NCBI GenBank assembly: GCA_021846515.1
Contig: JAJZWU010000006.1
Span: 28,097 to 92,096, forward strand
From: Actinomycetes bacterium
GTDB lineage: Bacteria > Actinomycetota > Acidimicrobiia > Acidimicrobiales > JAMCPL01
Reading direction: 5' to 3'
DNA: 64,000 nt
Below are positions 50,254 through 60,066 of the stretch, piece by piece. The translations under genes and the position numbers were made by a program. The notes under the pieces are model-generated. The model searched no databases. It had not been told where the DNA came from and saw only the letters and a list, made by a program, of their open reading frames with translations. How positions within the stretch are numbered: the stretch's first letter is position 1; each line of letters starts with the position of its first letter.

Positions 50254-51996
50254 ATGAAGGAAGGCATAGAGACAGGAAAACCGGCTGGCAAACACTCCGA
50301 CTCTCAGGAAACTGAGGTTGAATCTCCTTCCTTCTGGGCATTTTTGCCCTTTTGGGCTAGGAGATTTGTAAATAGTTTCTCCCGGCTGACCAGGAAGACG
50401 AGACTGGTGGCGATAGGGTTGGGGCATAGGATTATTACTGCCTGCCGCCGTTCAATATGGCCCACAAGTCCCACCAGTCGCACGAGTCGCACGAAGCTGG
50501 CAGCGATAATGCTGGTGGTAATAGTACTTGGTACGGGAGTGGGGCTGGGTGCGAGCTCGATTGCATTTGCCGGATCTGGAGGCGGAGCACACCATGGAGC
50601 ACACCATGGCAAGCACGGTAAAAAAGGTAAAAAAGGCCACCATAAGCTGAGCGGCGTCAGCTCCGTCATAGCCGCATCGGCCGTATCCGGGACAGCCACT
50701 TACCAGTTAACTCTTTCCGGAACAGTTTCGCCAAAAGCCACACTGACTATCGCAGCCACAAACTCAGGCACAGTGACAGCAGTAGATGTGAGTACAGGCC
50801 AGACGGTACAAGCAGGCCAGGCCGTGGCAACGGTCACCAGCCCCACGCTTGCCGGGCAACTTGCGGTTGCTCAGACCATTTTGCAAAATGCACAGACCAA
50901 TAACTCAGCCAACCAGCAGGGGGCAATCATTGCCGCTCAGGCAGGCGTTTCAAAGGCGCAGGCTGGACTCGATCAAGCGCAATTTTCACTTGACAATGCA
51001 GAGAGAGCCGAGCAGACAGCCCAGACAGATGCTTCCGAAACCTCAAGCGACAGCGACAGCACTTCAAGCGATCAAACTGCACTGGGCACGGCGCAGCAGA
51101 ACGTAATCCTGGCTCAAGCCAACCTCAACGCTGCCCAGGATGCTATGACCGAAGCACAGAACCAGCTCTCGCAGGCGCAAAACCCCACACCTGCCACTGC
51201 ACTTATCCAGGCACAAGCTCAAGTTCAGTTGCTGCAGTCCGAAATTGCCCAAGAGACAGTCAGGGCACCCTTTGCCGGGGTAGTGGTTTCCGTTCCGGCC
51301 GTAACCGGGCAACAGGTGGGAGCGGGAACCGCCCTGGCTACACTGGATACGGCAACCCTGATTATAAATACCCCACTGTCGCAGCAGGATCTTGCTCTTG
51401 TGCATACCGGTGAGGAGGCAACTGCTTCTGTGGCCGGGGCGTCCGGAACCTTGCCACTCACGGTACAGGCAGTGGCGCCCTCCGGTAATCCCGGTTCGCT
51501 TACCTTTGGCGTCACCTTTGCAGTGACAGCGCCAACGCAACCGGCATGGCTTCTTCCAGGTGAATCTGCTGTGGTAAACGTGACAACCAAGAAATATTCG
51601 CCGGCTGTGTTGATTCCGGCTGAAGCCATAGTTAGCATAAACGGTACGCCGCAGGTATTCGAGATACATTCCAATCACACGGTTTCATTAAGCAACGTAA
51701 CACCTGGAGTATCGGACGGTACTACAACGATGGTGAGCGGTCTGACCGCCGGAACGTTGGTAGTTGCAGTAGGGCAGACCTACCTGGCAAACGGTGGCCG
51801 CGTAAAGATAAGTAGCAGCATACCGGTGGCATCAACCGTTGTAGGCACTGCAGTTGCCGGCCTTGCCAATATAACTACTACGTTGCCCAGCCCCACTTCG
51901 ACAGCAAAGAAGGGCGGTAAGGGAGGCGGGGGTGCAGGTGCAGGAGGCGGGGGTGGGGGAGGTCTCGGTGGGCTGGGTGGCGGCAAAAAGGGCTGA
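50254..51996 (+). CDS. Membrane fusion (periplasmic adaptor-type) protein of RND efflux system
   Basis: Biotinyl/lipoyl-like VSTGQTVQAGQAVATVTSPTLAGQL, coiled coil, ETVRAPFAGVVVSVPAVTGQQVGAGTALATL; His/Lys-rich segment and Gly-rich tail. Confidence 0.88.
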   Translation: MKEGIETGKPAGKHSDSQETEVESPSFWAFLPFWARRFVNSFSRLTRKTRLVAIGLGHRIITACRRSIWPTSPTSRTSRTKLAAIMLVVIVLGTGVGLGASSIAFAGSGGGAHHGAHHGKHGKKGKKGHHKLSGVSSVIAASAVSGTATYQLTLSGTVSPKATLTIAATNSGTVTAVDVSTGQTVQAGQAVATVTSPTLAGQLAVAQTILQNAQTNNSANQQGAIIAAQAGVSKAQAGLDQAQFSLDNAERAEQTAQTDASETSSDSDSTSSDQTALGTAQQNVILAQANLNAAQDAMTEAQNQLSQAQNPTPATALIQAQAQVQLLQSEIAQETVRAPFAGVVVSVPAVTGQQVGAGTALATLDTATLIINTPLSQQDLALVHTGEEATASVAGASGTLPLTVQAVAPSGNPGSLTFGVTFAVTAPTQPAWLLPGESAVVNVTTKKYSPAVLIPAEAIVSINGTPQVFEIHSNHTVSLSNVTPGVSDGTTTMVSGLTAGTLVVAVGQTYLANGGRVKISSSIPVASTVVGTAVAGLANITTTLPSPTSTAKKGGKGGGGAGAGGGGGGGLGGLGGGKKG

Positions 51997-52012
51997 CAGG
52001 GGAACCCATACG

Positions 52013-55000
52013 ATGCGGTTTAACCTTACCTCGCTATCGGTTAGAAGACCGGTAACCATTATCATGATCCTGGGCTTTTTCGTCGTTTTCGGCATGGTGG
52101 CATTCACCAGGTTGCCGGTCAGGCGCTTACCAAATATAAACTTCCCCTACCTGCGCATCTCCGTATCCGACCCGGGAACAAACGCCGCTACGGTGGCAGG
52201 CACAGTTACCAACCCCATAGAAAAAGCGCTCTCATCCGAAACCGGCATAGTTACCATGGTAGGCACCTCGTCACCGGGACGCTCATCTGTTTCCATAGAG
52301 TTCACCGGGGGTACCAACATAGACCAGAAGGCAGCCAGCGTGTCTCTCGCTCTGCAGAAGTTGGCAAGGTCGCTCCCGTCCACCGCAAGCGCACCTTCGA
52401 TACTGAAGGCCAATCCGAATGCACTGCCCATGATGAACATCGCCATCTCGGGTCCTCTGGCATCATCGCAACTTTTCAACCTGGCATCCACCCTTGTAGC
52501 GCCAACGTTACAGGAGATACCCGGAGTAGCTCAGGTCACAGTGGTAGGAGGGCGACCTCAAGAAGTAACCGTCAATGTCTCCAGTACTGCGCTGGAGACA
52601 TATGGCGTATCCATGAGCCAGATAGTAGGCGCCATGCATGCTCAGAATACTTCTGTCACCGGCGGAGTTACCGTAATCGGCGAGCACGAACTCCTTGCTC
52701 GAGTACACGGTGGCTACAGTTCGGTAGCCCAGCTGGCGGCACTGCCCATTGCCTCCCGCCCGGGTGGCAGTATCCTTCTCGGTAATGTAGCCAGCGTCAC
52801 TCAGGGGCTGGGCCAGCAGCAATCGGCTGCTACGCTCAATGGCAAGCCGGCAGTCGGTCTGGTTGTGGATGCTTCGTCCACCGCCAATTCCCTTCAAGTA
52901 GACACGGCGATAAAATCAGCTCTCGCCAGCCTCCAGGGAAAGCTCCCTCCGGGAGTTTCCAGTACCGTCACAGGTGATGTAACCAACTATGTAAGAGGAG
53001 CTCTTTCAAACGTCGAGCTCGACCTATTCCTGGGCATATTCATAGCAGCTCTCGTCCTGCTGGTATTCCTGCACAGGTTGGCGAATACAGCAATAATTAT
53101 GCTTGCCATACCTGTATCACTTATCTCTACTTTCCTCGTCATGTACTTCCTTCACTTCAGCCTTGACCTTATCTCGCTGATGGCGCTGTCGCTTCTTATA
53201 GGAATACTGGTTGACGATTCTATCGTAGTACTTGAGAATATAAATCGGCACAGGGCAATGGGTAAATCACCCGCAGATGCTGCCGTGGATGGCAGGATGG
53301 AAATAGGAGCGGCAGCGGTGGCGATCACACTGACCGATGTCGTAGTCTATGCTCCGGTGGCTTTTGTCTCCGGTAACGTTGGCCAGCTCTTCAGAGAGTT
53401 TGGCCTTACTATTGTTGCCGCTACCCTCTTTTCGCTTATCGTATCCTTTACCCTGACACCCATGCTCGCTTCCCGGTGGCTCGGCAAAAGGAACGCCGCA
53501 GATATGGCAACCGGTGAAAACGAGCAGGGAGATGCCGGCCAAACTGGAGGTCAAACTGGGTGGAGCACTCAGAAGGTAAAAGTGAGCAGGGGCAGGATCG
53601 CAAGATTCGGCGATATGCTGGGAGCACGGTTCGACGCGGGGTTTGAATGGATGCGTGAGCATTACCGCTCTGTAGTGAGGTGGGCGCTCAGGCACCGTAT
53701 CACTGTTCTGGCCGTTGCGGTATCTTCAATAGTCGTAAGCGTTCTCATCGTCACTTCCGGCGTTATTCCCACAACTTTTGTTCCTCCTGAAGACAACGGC
53801 GTGGTATCCGTAAAGGCCACCCTGCCGCCCGGTACGCCACTGGCAACCGATCAGGCCACACTTGCAGCTTTCTCAAAAAAGCTGCAGAAACTGCCTGGGG
53901 TAAAGGATGTATTCGTCTCCGCCGGATACAGTGGAGGGTCGGGGTCGGGGCATAATCTTGGGCAAATTACGCTGGATCTCGGTCCCCGTGGCAGCAGGCC
54001 ACCGATCAAGACATATGCAAAACGCGTTACAGCAATGGAGCGTAAGTATCCCGGCCTGGTTGCGCACGCTCACGTAAGCAACCCCTTTGTGGCAGGTGGC
54101 TCTCGAGCTGCCACTGTTTCTGTAGTAGGTCCCAGCCTGAATGAGTTGGAGAGCATAGCTACATCCATAACCAACGCAGCAGAAAAAAATCCAGCTATCT
54201 CGCAAGTATCCAATAATATTCCCACTCCCACTCCGGAACTGGCAATAAATATCAACCACGCCGCGGCGGCTTACCTGGGAGTGACCACATCTACCATCGG
54301 AGCCGCTGTCTCCTCCGTGCTTGGGGGAGTCACGGTACCTCCACTGATCACGTCTTCGACTGCACCATCGGAGCCGGTAGTATTGCAGATAGACGGTGGG
54401 GCAAAATTCACACCGGCTGAGTTGTCCTCGATACCGATACCAACCGGGCACGGTACCGTACCGCTATCCACGGTAGCCAATCTCACTGAGACACCGGGGC
54501 CGAGCAGCATCGTACAGATCGATCGGGAGTACGCAGTCTCCATCTCTGCATCGAGTGTCTCCGGCAATTCAGGCCCCGCGGCAACAGCTCTCATGAGCGC
54601 AGCAAAATCTGTGGGATTGCCATCGGGATATGCGCTGCAGGTTGGCGGTGAGGCATTGGCTCAGACCAGGGCATTCGGCCCGCTCATAGGAGCATTGCTG
54701 CTCTCCGTATTGCTTGTGTATATGCTGCTTGCCGCGCTGTACGAATCGCTGCTGGATCCACTCTCCGTCATGCTGGCAGTGCCTCTTGCAACCGTCGGAG
54801 CTCTTCTGGCGCTGTGGGCATCCGGATTGTCGATATCAATCTTTGCGCTCCTGGCGATGATCATGCTTATGGGACTCGTAGCGAAGAACTCGATCCTGCT
54901 GGTAGATTATACCAAGACACTGCGCAAGCGCGGATACTCGCGTAACGATGCACTTGTTGAATCGGGAGCTACCAGGATCAGACCTATACTGATGACGACG

Positions 55001-55249
55001 GCTACGATGGTCGGCGCCATGTTGCCGCTCGCTCTCTCGACAGGGGTAGGAGCTTCCGAAAGAATGCCGATTGGAACTGTTCTGGTCGGTGGGCTCCTCT
55101 CTTCTACCATGCTGTCGCTGCTGGTGGTTCCGGTACTGTACTCTTACGTGGACGATGCCGCCAAGCTAATCGGCAGGATATTCAGATACAGGACCAATTC
55201 CGTTCCCGTGGCTGAGCACAGTCAGGCAGAAATGAACCAGGCGACCTGA
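52013..55249 (+). CDS. RND-family efflux transporter (AcrB/hydrophobe exporter-like)
   Basis: TSLSVRRPVTIIMILGFFVVFGMVAFTRLPVRRLPNINFPYLRISV, ILVDDSIVVLENINRH, MGLVAKNSILLVDYTKTLR; start ATG 52013. Confidence 0.94.
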   Translation: MRFNLTSLSVRRPVTIIMILGFFVVFGMVAFTRLPVRRLPNINFPYLRISVSDPGTNAATVAGTVTNPIEKALSSETGIVTMVGTSSPGRSSVSIEFTGGTNIDQKAASVSLALQKLARSLPSTASAPSILKANPNALPMMNIAISGPLASSQLFNLASTLVAPTLQEIPGVAQVTVVGGRPQEVTVNVSSTALETYGVSMSQIVGAMHAQNTSVTGGVTVIGEHELLARVHGGYSSVAQLAALPIASRPGGSILLGNVASVTQGLGQQQSAATLNGKPAVGLVVDASSTANSLQVDTAIKSALASLQGKLPPGVSSTVTGDVTNYVRGALSNVELDLFLGIFIAALVLLVFLHRLANTAIIMLAIPVSLISTFLVMYFLHFSLDLISLMALSLLIGILVDDSIVVLENINRHRAMGKSPADAAVDGRMEIGAAAVAITLTDVVVYAPVAFVSGNVGQLFREFGLTIVAATLFSLIVSFTLTPMLASRWLGKRNAADMATGENEQGDAGQTGGQTGWSTQKVKVSRGRIARFGDMLGARFDAGFEWMREHYRSVVRWALRHRITVLAVAVSSIVVSVLIVTSGVIPTTFVPPEDNGVVSVKATLPPGTPLATDQATLAAFSKKLQKLPGVKDVFVSAGYSGGSGSGHNLGQITLDLGPRGSRPPIKTYAKRVTAMERKYPGLVAHAHVSNPFVAGGSRAATVSVVGPSLNELESIATSITNAAEKNPAISQVSNNIPTPTPELAININHAAAAYLGVTTSTIGAAVSSVLGGVTVPPLITSSTAPSEPVVLQIDGGAKFTPAELSSIPIPTGHGTVPLSTVANLTETPGPSSIVQIDREYAVSISASSVSGNSGPAATALMSAAKSVGLPSGYALQVGGEALAQTRAFGPLIGALLLSVLLVYMLLAALYESLLDPLSVMLAVPLATVGALLALWASGLSISIFALLAMIMLMGLVAKNSILLVDYTKTLRKRGYSRNDALVESGATRIRPILMTTATMVGAMLPLALSTGVGASERMPIGTVLVGGLLSSTMLSLLVVPVLYSYVDDAAKLIGRIFRYRTNSVPVAEHSQAEMNQAT

Positions 55250-55298
55250 ATAAGGAAACCTCAATAAAAAGATATAAAGACATAGAGAAAGGAAACAA

Positions 55299-55949
55299 AT
55301 GATCATACATAGGCTAAGAATAATGAGTAATTCAATTGCAGGCAAAGCCAAAACCAAGGCTATGGGCAAAGCCGTAGGCGGATTCACCCTCATCGGGGTG
55401 CTGTCCATGGGAGTTGCAGCCTGCTCGTCGAGCACAACTCCCTCCGTTACCGCAAAAGTGCCGACCGCTACAAGTGCGTCCTCAACTCATAAAAAGGGAT
55501 TGAGTGGCATAGTGGCAGGGCTTTCTCCGCAGGGATTTACACTTACCCTGAAGTCATCCACCTTGAAGGTGACACTCAGCAGTTCCACCAAATACAGAGA
55601 TAATGGCCTTGCTGCAGGTTACTCGGCACTGGCAAACGGTGATCATGTCCGGGTCATCCTGATGAAGGGATCTTCCAGCTCGACAGCGAAAGAGGTAACT
55701 ATCATTCCTCCAAGTGCAACCGGTAAGATATCGGCTGTATTACCGACCGGTTTCACCATGACCACCAAATCGGGTAGCACGGACACCGTGGTAACCGGAA
55801 GTACCACCGTCTATTCGGAGGCAGGCCATCCATCATCTGCTGCATCGCTGCACGCTGGAGAAAGGGTGAAGGTAACCGGTTCAGCTACCTCAAGTGGATC
55901 GATAGCCGCCACTCGTGTACTGATCCTGAAGGGACACAAGAAGGGCTGA
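55299..55949 (+). CDS. Small lipoprotein with two tandem DUF5666-like OB-fold repeats
   Basis: GVAACSSSTTPS lipobox; GIVAGLSPQGFTLTLKSSTLKVTLSSSTKY and KISAVLPTGFTMTTKSGSTDTVVTGSTTVY. Confidence 0.65.
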   Translation: MIIHRLRIMSNSIAGKAKTKAMGKAVGGFTLIGVLSMGVAACSSSTTPSVTAKVPTATSASSTHKKGLSGIVAGLSPQGFTLTLKSSTLKVTLSSSTKYRDNGLAAGYSALANGDHVRVILMKGSSSSTAKEVTIIPPSATGKISAVLPTGFTMTTKSGSTDTVVTGSTTVYSEAGHPSSAASLHAGERVKVTGSATSSGSIAATRVLILKGHKKG

Positions 55950-55959
55950 TAAACATCAT

Positions 55960-57351
55960 CTATCGGGAAGAGAGCGCTTGAGATAGCTGGTCATCCAGCC
56001 AGTCTTCAGGTGTACGCAATGATGCCAGCTTGGCCAGCTGAGAGGCACGGGTTGCACGTTCAGCCTCACCAAGCACCAGGGTATCATGTAGCCCGGCAGA
56101 GGTCGCTCCTATGTCGTAGGGATTTATTTCGGTCACGGCTGGCTCAAGCTCGCTAAAAGTACCAGCCTCCCGACTGAGTAGAAGTGACCCGTGGCGTTCG
56201 TTTATGATGGGTCCCTCTTTGGCTACCAGGTTGAGCCCGTCACGTACAGGGTTAACCATAAGTACATCGTATAGCGATAATGCCGCCAACGATCTATAGT
56301 AGTCATCGGAAGTATCAAGTACAATCGGACTCCACGAACGAGTCGACCACTTGTCATTCAGGTAGTCGGTGGTAGTCTCTACCTCTGAAGCATACGCAAG
56401 GTACTCCTGCAGGTTCTGCCTTGAGGGGTAGGTGAGTGCAAGAAATATGACCTTTTCTGCCCATTCGGGATGCCCACTCAAAAGTTCATCAAACGCCCAC
56501 ATGCCACGCAGTATGTTCTTTGACGGCTCCATCCGGTCGGTTCTCACAATCAGCTTACGCCCATCCGCAATATTCTCAATCCATGACTTTTCTTCGGTAC
56601 ATTTTTCGGACTGGGCATCTGCACGCAATGATTCCACATCCACCCCCAGTGACGATACAAACGAGGAAGGTTGGATAGATGCCGTTTCCATGCACGATCT
56701 CAGATAAGAATCTACCCACTTGCCAGAATGGAATCCACAACTTTTTGCTGCAGCCATACTGGCAATAATTTCTCTGGCTACTTCGTCTGGAAGCACCTGA
56801 AAGAACTCCGGCGACGCAAAAGGGGTATGGAAAAAATGGACTACTTTCAGATCCGGGCGAATCGTAGCCAATAAACCGGGCAAAAGGGAAAGGTGATAAT
56901 CTTGGACAAGGACTACCGCGCCGTCTCCTGCCAATTGAGCTAACTCGTCTGCAAATACCTGATTATACTGTCTGTATCCCTCCCATGCCTCCATCCAGCG
57001 TAGGCCAAATCGCGGAACCCTTGACAGGTCCATCATGTGATGGTGGAGAAACCAGAGTGTTGCGTTGGCTACCGTATCATAGGCCATGTGATAGGTTGAT
57101 GGATCCATGTCGACCATGGTCAGATCTATTCCCTCACCCGCTTCGGCTGCCGCAAGACCTGATCTGGAAGCCTGAGAATCCGCTTCTCCCATCGCGCATG
57201 CCACCCACGATGCACCCTTACCAAGTAATAATTTTTTTAAGGTACCCGCCAAACCACCACCGCTGGAAGACAGTACCGGTTTGTTCTGCTTGTCGAAAAC
57301 GAAAGAGACTGGGCCCCTATTCGATGCGACTATGACTTCGACATCCAGCAT
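55960..57351 (-). CDS. otsA: Trehalose-6-phosphate synthase (GT20)
   Basis: VASNRGPVSF, VLVQDYHLSLLPGLL, HTPFASPEFF, RTDRMEPSKNILRGMWAF, VNPVRDGLNLVAKE. Confidence 0.92.
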   Translation of the reverse strand: MLDVEVIVASNRGPVSFVFDKQNKPVLSSSGGGLAGTLKKLLLGKGASWVACAMGEADSQASRSGLAAAEAGEGIDLTMVDMDPSTYHMAYDTVANATLWFLHHHMMDLSRVPRFGLRWMEAWEGYRQYNQVFADELAQLAGDGAVVLVQDYHLSLLPGLLATIRPDLKVVHFFHTPFASPEFFQVLPDEVAREIIASMAAAKSCGFHSGKWVDSYLRSCMETASIQPSSFVSSLGVDVESLRADAQSEKCTEEKSWIENIADGRKLIVRTDRMEPSKNILRGMWAFDELLSGHPEWAEKVIFLALTYPSRQNLQEYLAYASEVETTTDYLNDKWSTRSWSPIVLDTSDDYYRSLAALSLYDVLMVNPVRDGLNLVAKEGPIINERHGSLLLSREAGTFSELEPAVTEINPYDIGATSAGLHDTLVLGEAERATRASQLAKLASLRTPEDWLDDQLSQALSSR

Positions 57352-57399
57352 AGTTAATACAGTATAGCCCGGCTACTACAGTATAAGCCAGTCGCTCCA

Positions 57400-58140
57400 T
57401 CAACTTTGCTCGGCCATCGACCACATAGACCACAGCGTCGTACGCATACGCCGCGGCTGCTCAAGAACCGTCACTATTGCATCGGCTACATCCTCTGGCT
57501 GCAAGAGTGCATCCAGCAAGGAATCACCCGCTACCCTTCCAAGCCCAAGGGCAAACTCCGTACTAACCCCGGCTGGGCATATAGCACTTACACGGATTCC
57601 ATCTTCTCTCAGCTCCCTATCCATAGCACCAGCAAGTCCTACCTGAGCAAATTTGGTGGATGCGTATACGGCTTCGTTGGCCCCTCCCCGGAGTCCCGCA
57701 ACTGACGCGACTACTACCAGGTCACCGCCACCATTAGCAATAAAATGTTTTACCGAGGCTCTTGCCGGCCATAGTGTACCCGCTATGTTGGTCGTTATCA
57801 TATCCTCCAGCAAATCATCCGAATGATCCATAATGCTTCCATACGCACCAAAACCAGCACTTGCAACAAGACTGTCCAGACGGCCGAATGCTTGCAGCGC
57901 CTTATCTACCAATCCTTGCGCCTGGTTCCGATCTCTCACATCATATTGATACGCAACAGCGTTGTCCTCCCCCAGCTCCGATACCAATGCACTGAGACGA
58001 TCCAATCTGCGTGCTGATGCCACCACTCTGGCGCCATGGTTGACCAGCAGCCGACTGGCAGCCAAGCCTATCCCGGAACTTGCCCCGGTTACAGCTACTA
58101 CCGTACCATGCAAATCTCTTTTTTCCGGCAATTTCATCAC
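57400..58140 (-). CDS. Short-chain dehydrogenase/reductase
   Basis: VAVTGASSGIGLAASRLLVNHGA, YASTKFAQ catalytic motif. Confidence 0.93.
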   Translation of the reverse strand: MMKLPEKRDLHGTVVAVTGASSGIGLAASRLLVNHGARVVASARRLDRLSALVSELGEDNAVAYQYDVRDRNQAQGLVDKALQAFGRLDSLVASAGFGAYGSIMDHSDDLLEDMITTNIAGTLWPARASVKHFIANGGGDLVVVASVAGLRGGANEAVYASTKFAQVGLAGAMDRELREDGIRVSAICPAGVSTEFALGLGRVAGDSLLDALLQPEDVADAIVTVLEQPRRMRTTLWSMWSMAEQS

Positions 58141-58155
58141 GCTCTCCTTTCGAGT

Positions 58156-59172
58156 TCACTTGACATTCACTCCACCTCGAGCCTGCAGACCCGCCACCAC
58201 CAGCACAAGAGCAACAAATATATACTCCCATAGGGCAGGCAGTCCCAGCAGGATGATCAGATCATTGACAATGCCTATAACAACAGCACCTATGGCAGCA
58301 CCGACTACGGTTCCCCTACCGCCTGTAAACGGTATTCCACCAAGAATCACAGCAGCTATAGCTTCCAGGGACAACCCGGTACCACTGTTCGGATAGATAG
58401 ACTGCGACCAGGCTGTCATCATTACGCCGGCCAGGGCAGCCAGGACGCCGGATATAACAAATACAAGCACCTTCAACCTTGCCGTGTTCAGCCCTACTAC
58501 CCTTGCTGAGGTTTCGTTGGAGCCAACCGACTTTATCCAGGCACCGAGAGGAGTTACAGACAGTAGGATCTGCCCGAGTATGACCACACCAAAACTGAGA
58601 AGTATCAGCCGGGACACACCCAGCGTCGCTCCCGCCATACTTCCAAACCCCAATCCTCGGGTGGGAGTCACAGAGAAAGGACTAATGTAACTACCGTTGT
58701 TTATCAGCAGGGCTACACCCTCGAATCCCCAATAACTTCCCAGTGTAACTATAAAAGACGGGATACGTCCCTTGGTGACAAGCAGTCCCACTGTAATTCC
58801 TATCAGTGCCCCTATGGCTAAAGTGAGCAGCACAGCTGGGATAGCCGGCATCTTCTGATATATGGTAAAAAAAGCTGCAAGCATACCACTGGCAGCCAGC
58901 ACGCTCTCCACTCCAAGGTCTATCATCCCCATCATGATTACGAATGCCTCACCTACTGTGATCACCATCAAGAAACTGGACGAGATAAGCAGAGACTTCA
59001 TATTTGCAACTGTGAAGAACGAGCCGGAGAGGAACGATGAGATTGCTATGGCAAGAACGAGAAATATAATGGGTCTCTTGACGCTGCCAGCTCCGCCGAT
59101 CAACAGCCTGCCTACCTGACGTAGCTTGGCAGGATAGTTCACTGGCTTGATGGAGGCAGCTGATACGCTCAT
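58156..59172 (-). CDS. Ribose-type sugar ABC transporter permease
   Basis: RbsC-like multi-TM; SIYPNSGTGLSLEAIAAVILGGIPFTGGRGTVVGAAIGAVVIGIVNDLIILLGL. Confidence 0.93.
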   Translation of the reverse strand: MSVSAASIKPVNYPAKLRQVGRLLIGGAGSVKRPIIFLVLAIAISSFLSGSFFTVANMKSLLISSSFLMVITVGEAFVIMMGMIDLGVESVLAASGMLAAFFTIYQKMPAIPAVLLTLAIGALIGITVGLLVTKGRIPSFIVTLGSYWGFEGVALLINNGSYISPFSVTPTRGLGFGSMAGATLGVSRLILLSFGVVILGQILLSVTPLGAWIKSVGSNETSARVVGLNTARLKVLVFVISGVLAALAGVMMTAWSQSIYPNSGTGLSLEAIAAVILGGIPFTGGRGTVVGAAIGAVVIGIVNDLIILLGLPALWEYIFVALVLVVAGLQARGGVNVK

Positions 59173-60066
59173 TTAATCGCCACCTCCTGCCAGCTTACCG
59201 TTACCTGCAACCGATACCGCATTTTGTACCGAACCTTCAAACATCATTTGAGCGAGTTCTGTTATGGTCATCCGGTGATCATTGGTAATAATATGAGAGA
59301 TCGCTCCGCGGTTCAGGATGGCTATTCTATCCGATACCTCCAGTACATCTTCCAGCCTATGACTTACCAGTATGACCGATTTACCCAAACCCTTGAGTTT
59401 GAGTATTAAGTTCAGAACATCTCTCACCTTATTGAGTGATATTGCCGCTGTCGGCTCATCCATCAGGATAATATCTCTCTCAAACAGAAGCGCCCGTGCG
59501 ATGGCTACCACTTGCTGCTCTCCACCTGAAAGCGCACCTACCAGATCAGTTGGTTTTACCTTGGATGCCAATTCGGTAAGGACATCAGCAGCACGGTGTA
59601 TCATGTACCGCTTATCCAGGATTACCTTGAACTTACGTTTCTCCTCTGCAAGAAAGAGGTTCTGCCATACCGTAAGATCAGGCGCCAGGTCCAGATGCTG
59701 ATAGATCATCTCGATCTTCAGCCCTTTACGCGATGTAGACGGTGATGCATGAGCCACCGGCTTTCCCCTATACTTGAACGTTCCGCTATCTGCATGATTA
59801 TAACCGGTCAGTAACGACAGAAACGTGGACTTACCCGCTCCGTTATCACCAACAAGACCCAACACCTCACCCTCGTACAGCTCAAGGCTAACGCCATCTA
59901 CCGCCCGTACAGGACCAAAACTCTTTACAAGATTCTCTACAGCCAGCAGCGGGATTTTTGATGAATTACCAGGTGCGGTAATACCTGCCGTGGGGTCGGC
60001 GGTGCTGTAAACGTTCTTATCGCTCAATTCCTCATCACGAAGCAGAGCATTGGAGTCGTCATCCAT
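59173..60066 (-). CDS. Sugar ABC transporter ATP-binding protein (single NBD)
   Basis: GLVGDNGAGKSTFLSLLTGY, LSGGEQQVVAIARALLFERDIILMDEPTAAIS. Confidence 0.93.
   Translation of the reverse strand: MDDDSNALLRDEELSDKNVYSTADPTAGITAPGNSSKIPLLAVENLVKSFGPVRAVDGVSLELYEGEVLGLVGDNGAGKSTFLSLLTGYNHADSGTFKYRGKPVAHASPSTSRKGLKIEMIYQHLDLAPDLTVWQNLFLAEEKRKFKVILDKRYMIHRAADVLTELASKVKPTDLVGALSGGEQQVVAIARALLFERDIILMDEPTAAISLNKVRDVLNLILKLKGLGKSVILVSHRLEDVLEVSDRIAILNRGAISHIITNDHRMTITELAQMMFEGSVQNAVSVAGNGKLAGGGD

Noticed and set aside
51064-51678. 204-aa minus-strand ORF (and 53873-54451) inside the RND efflux genes
   Set aside because: Antisense shadows of conserved CDS with compositionally biased translation.
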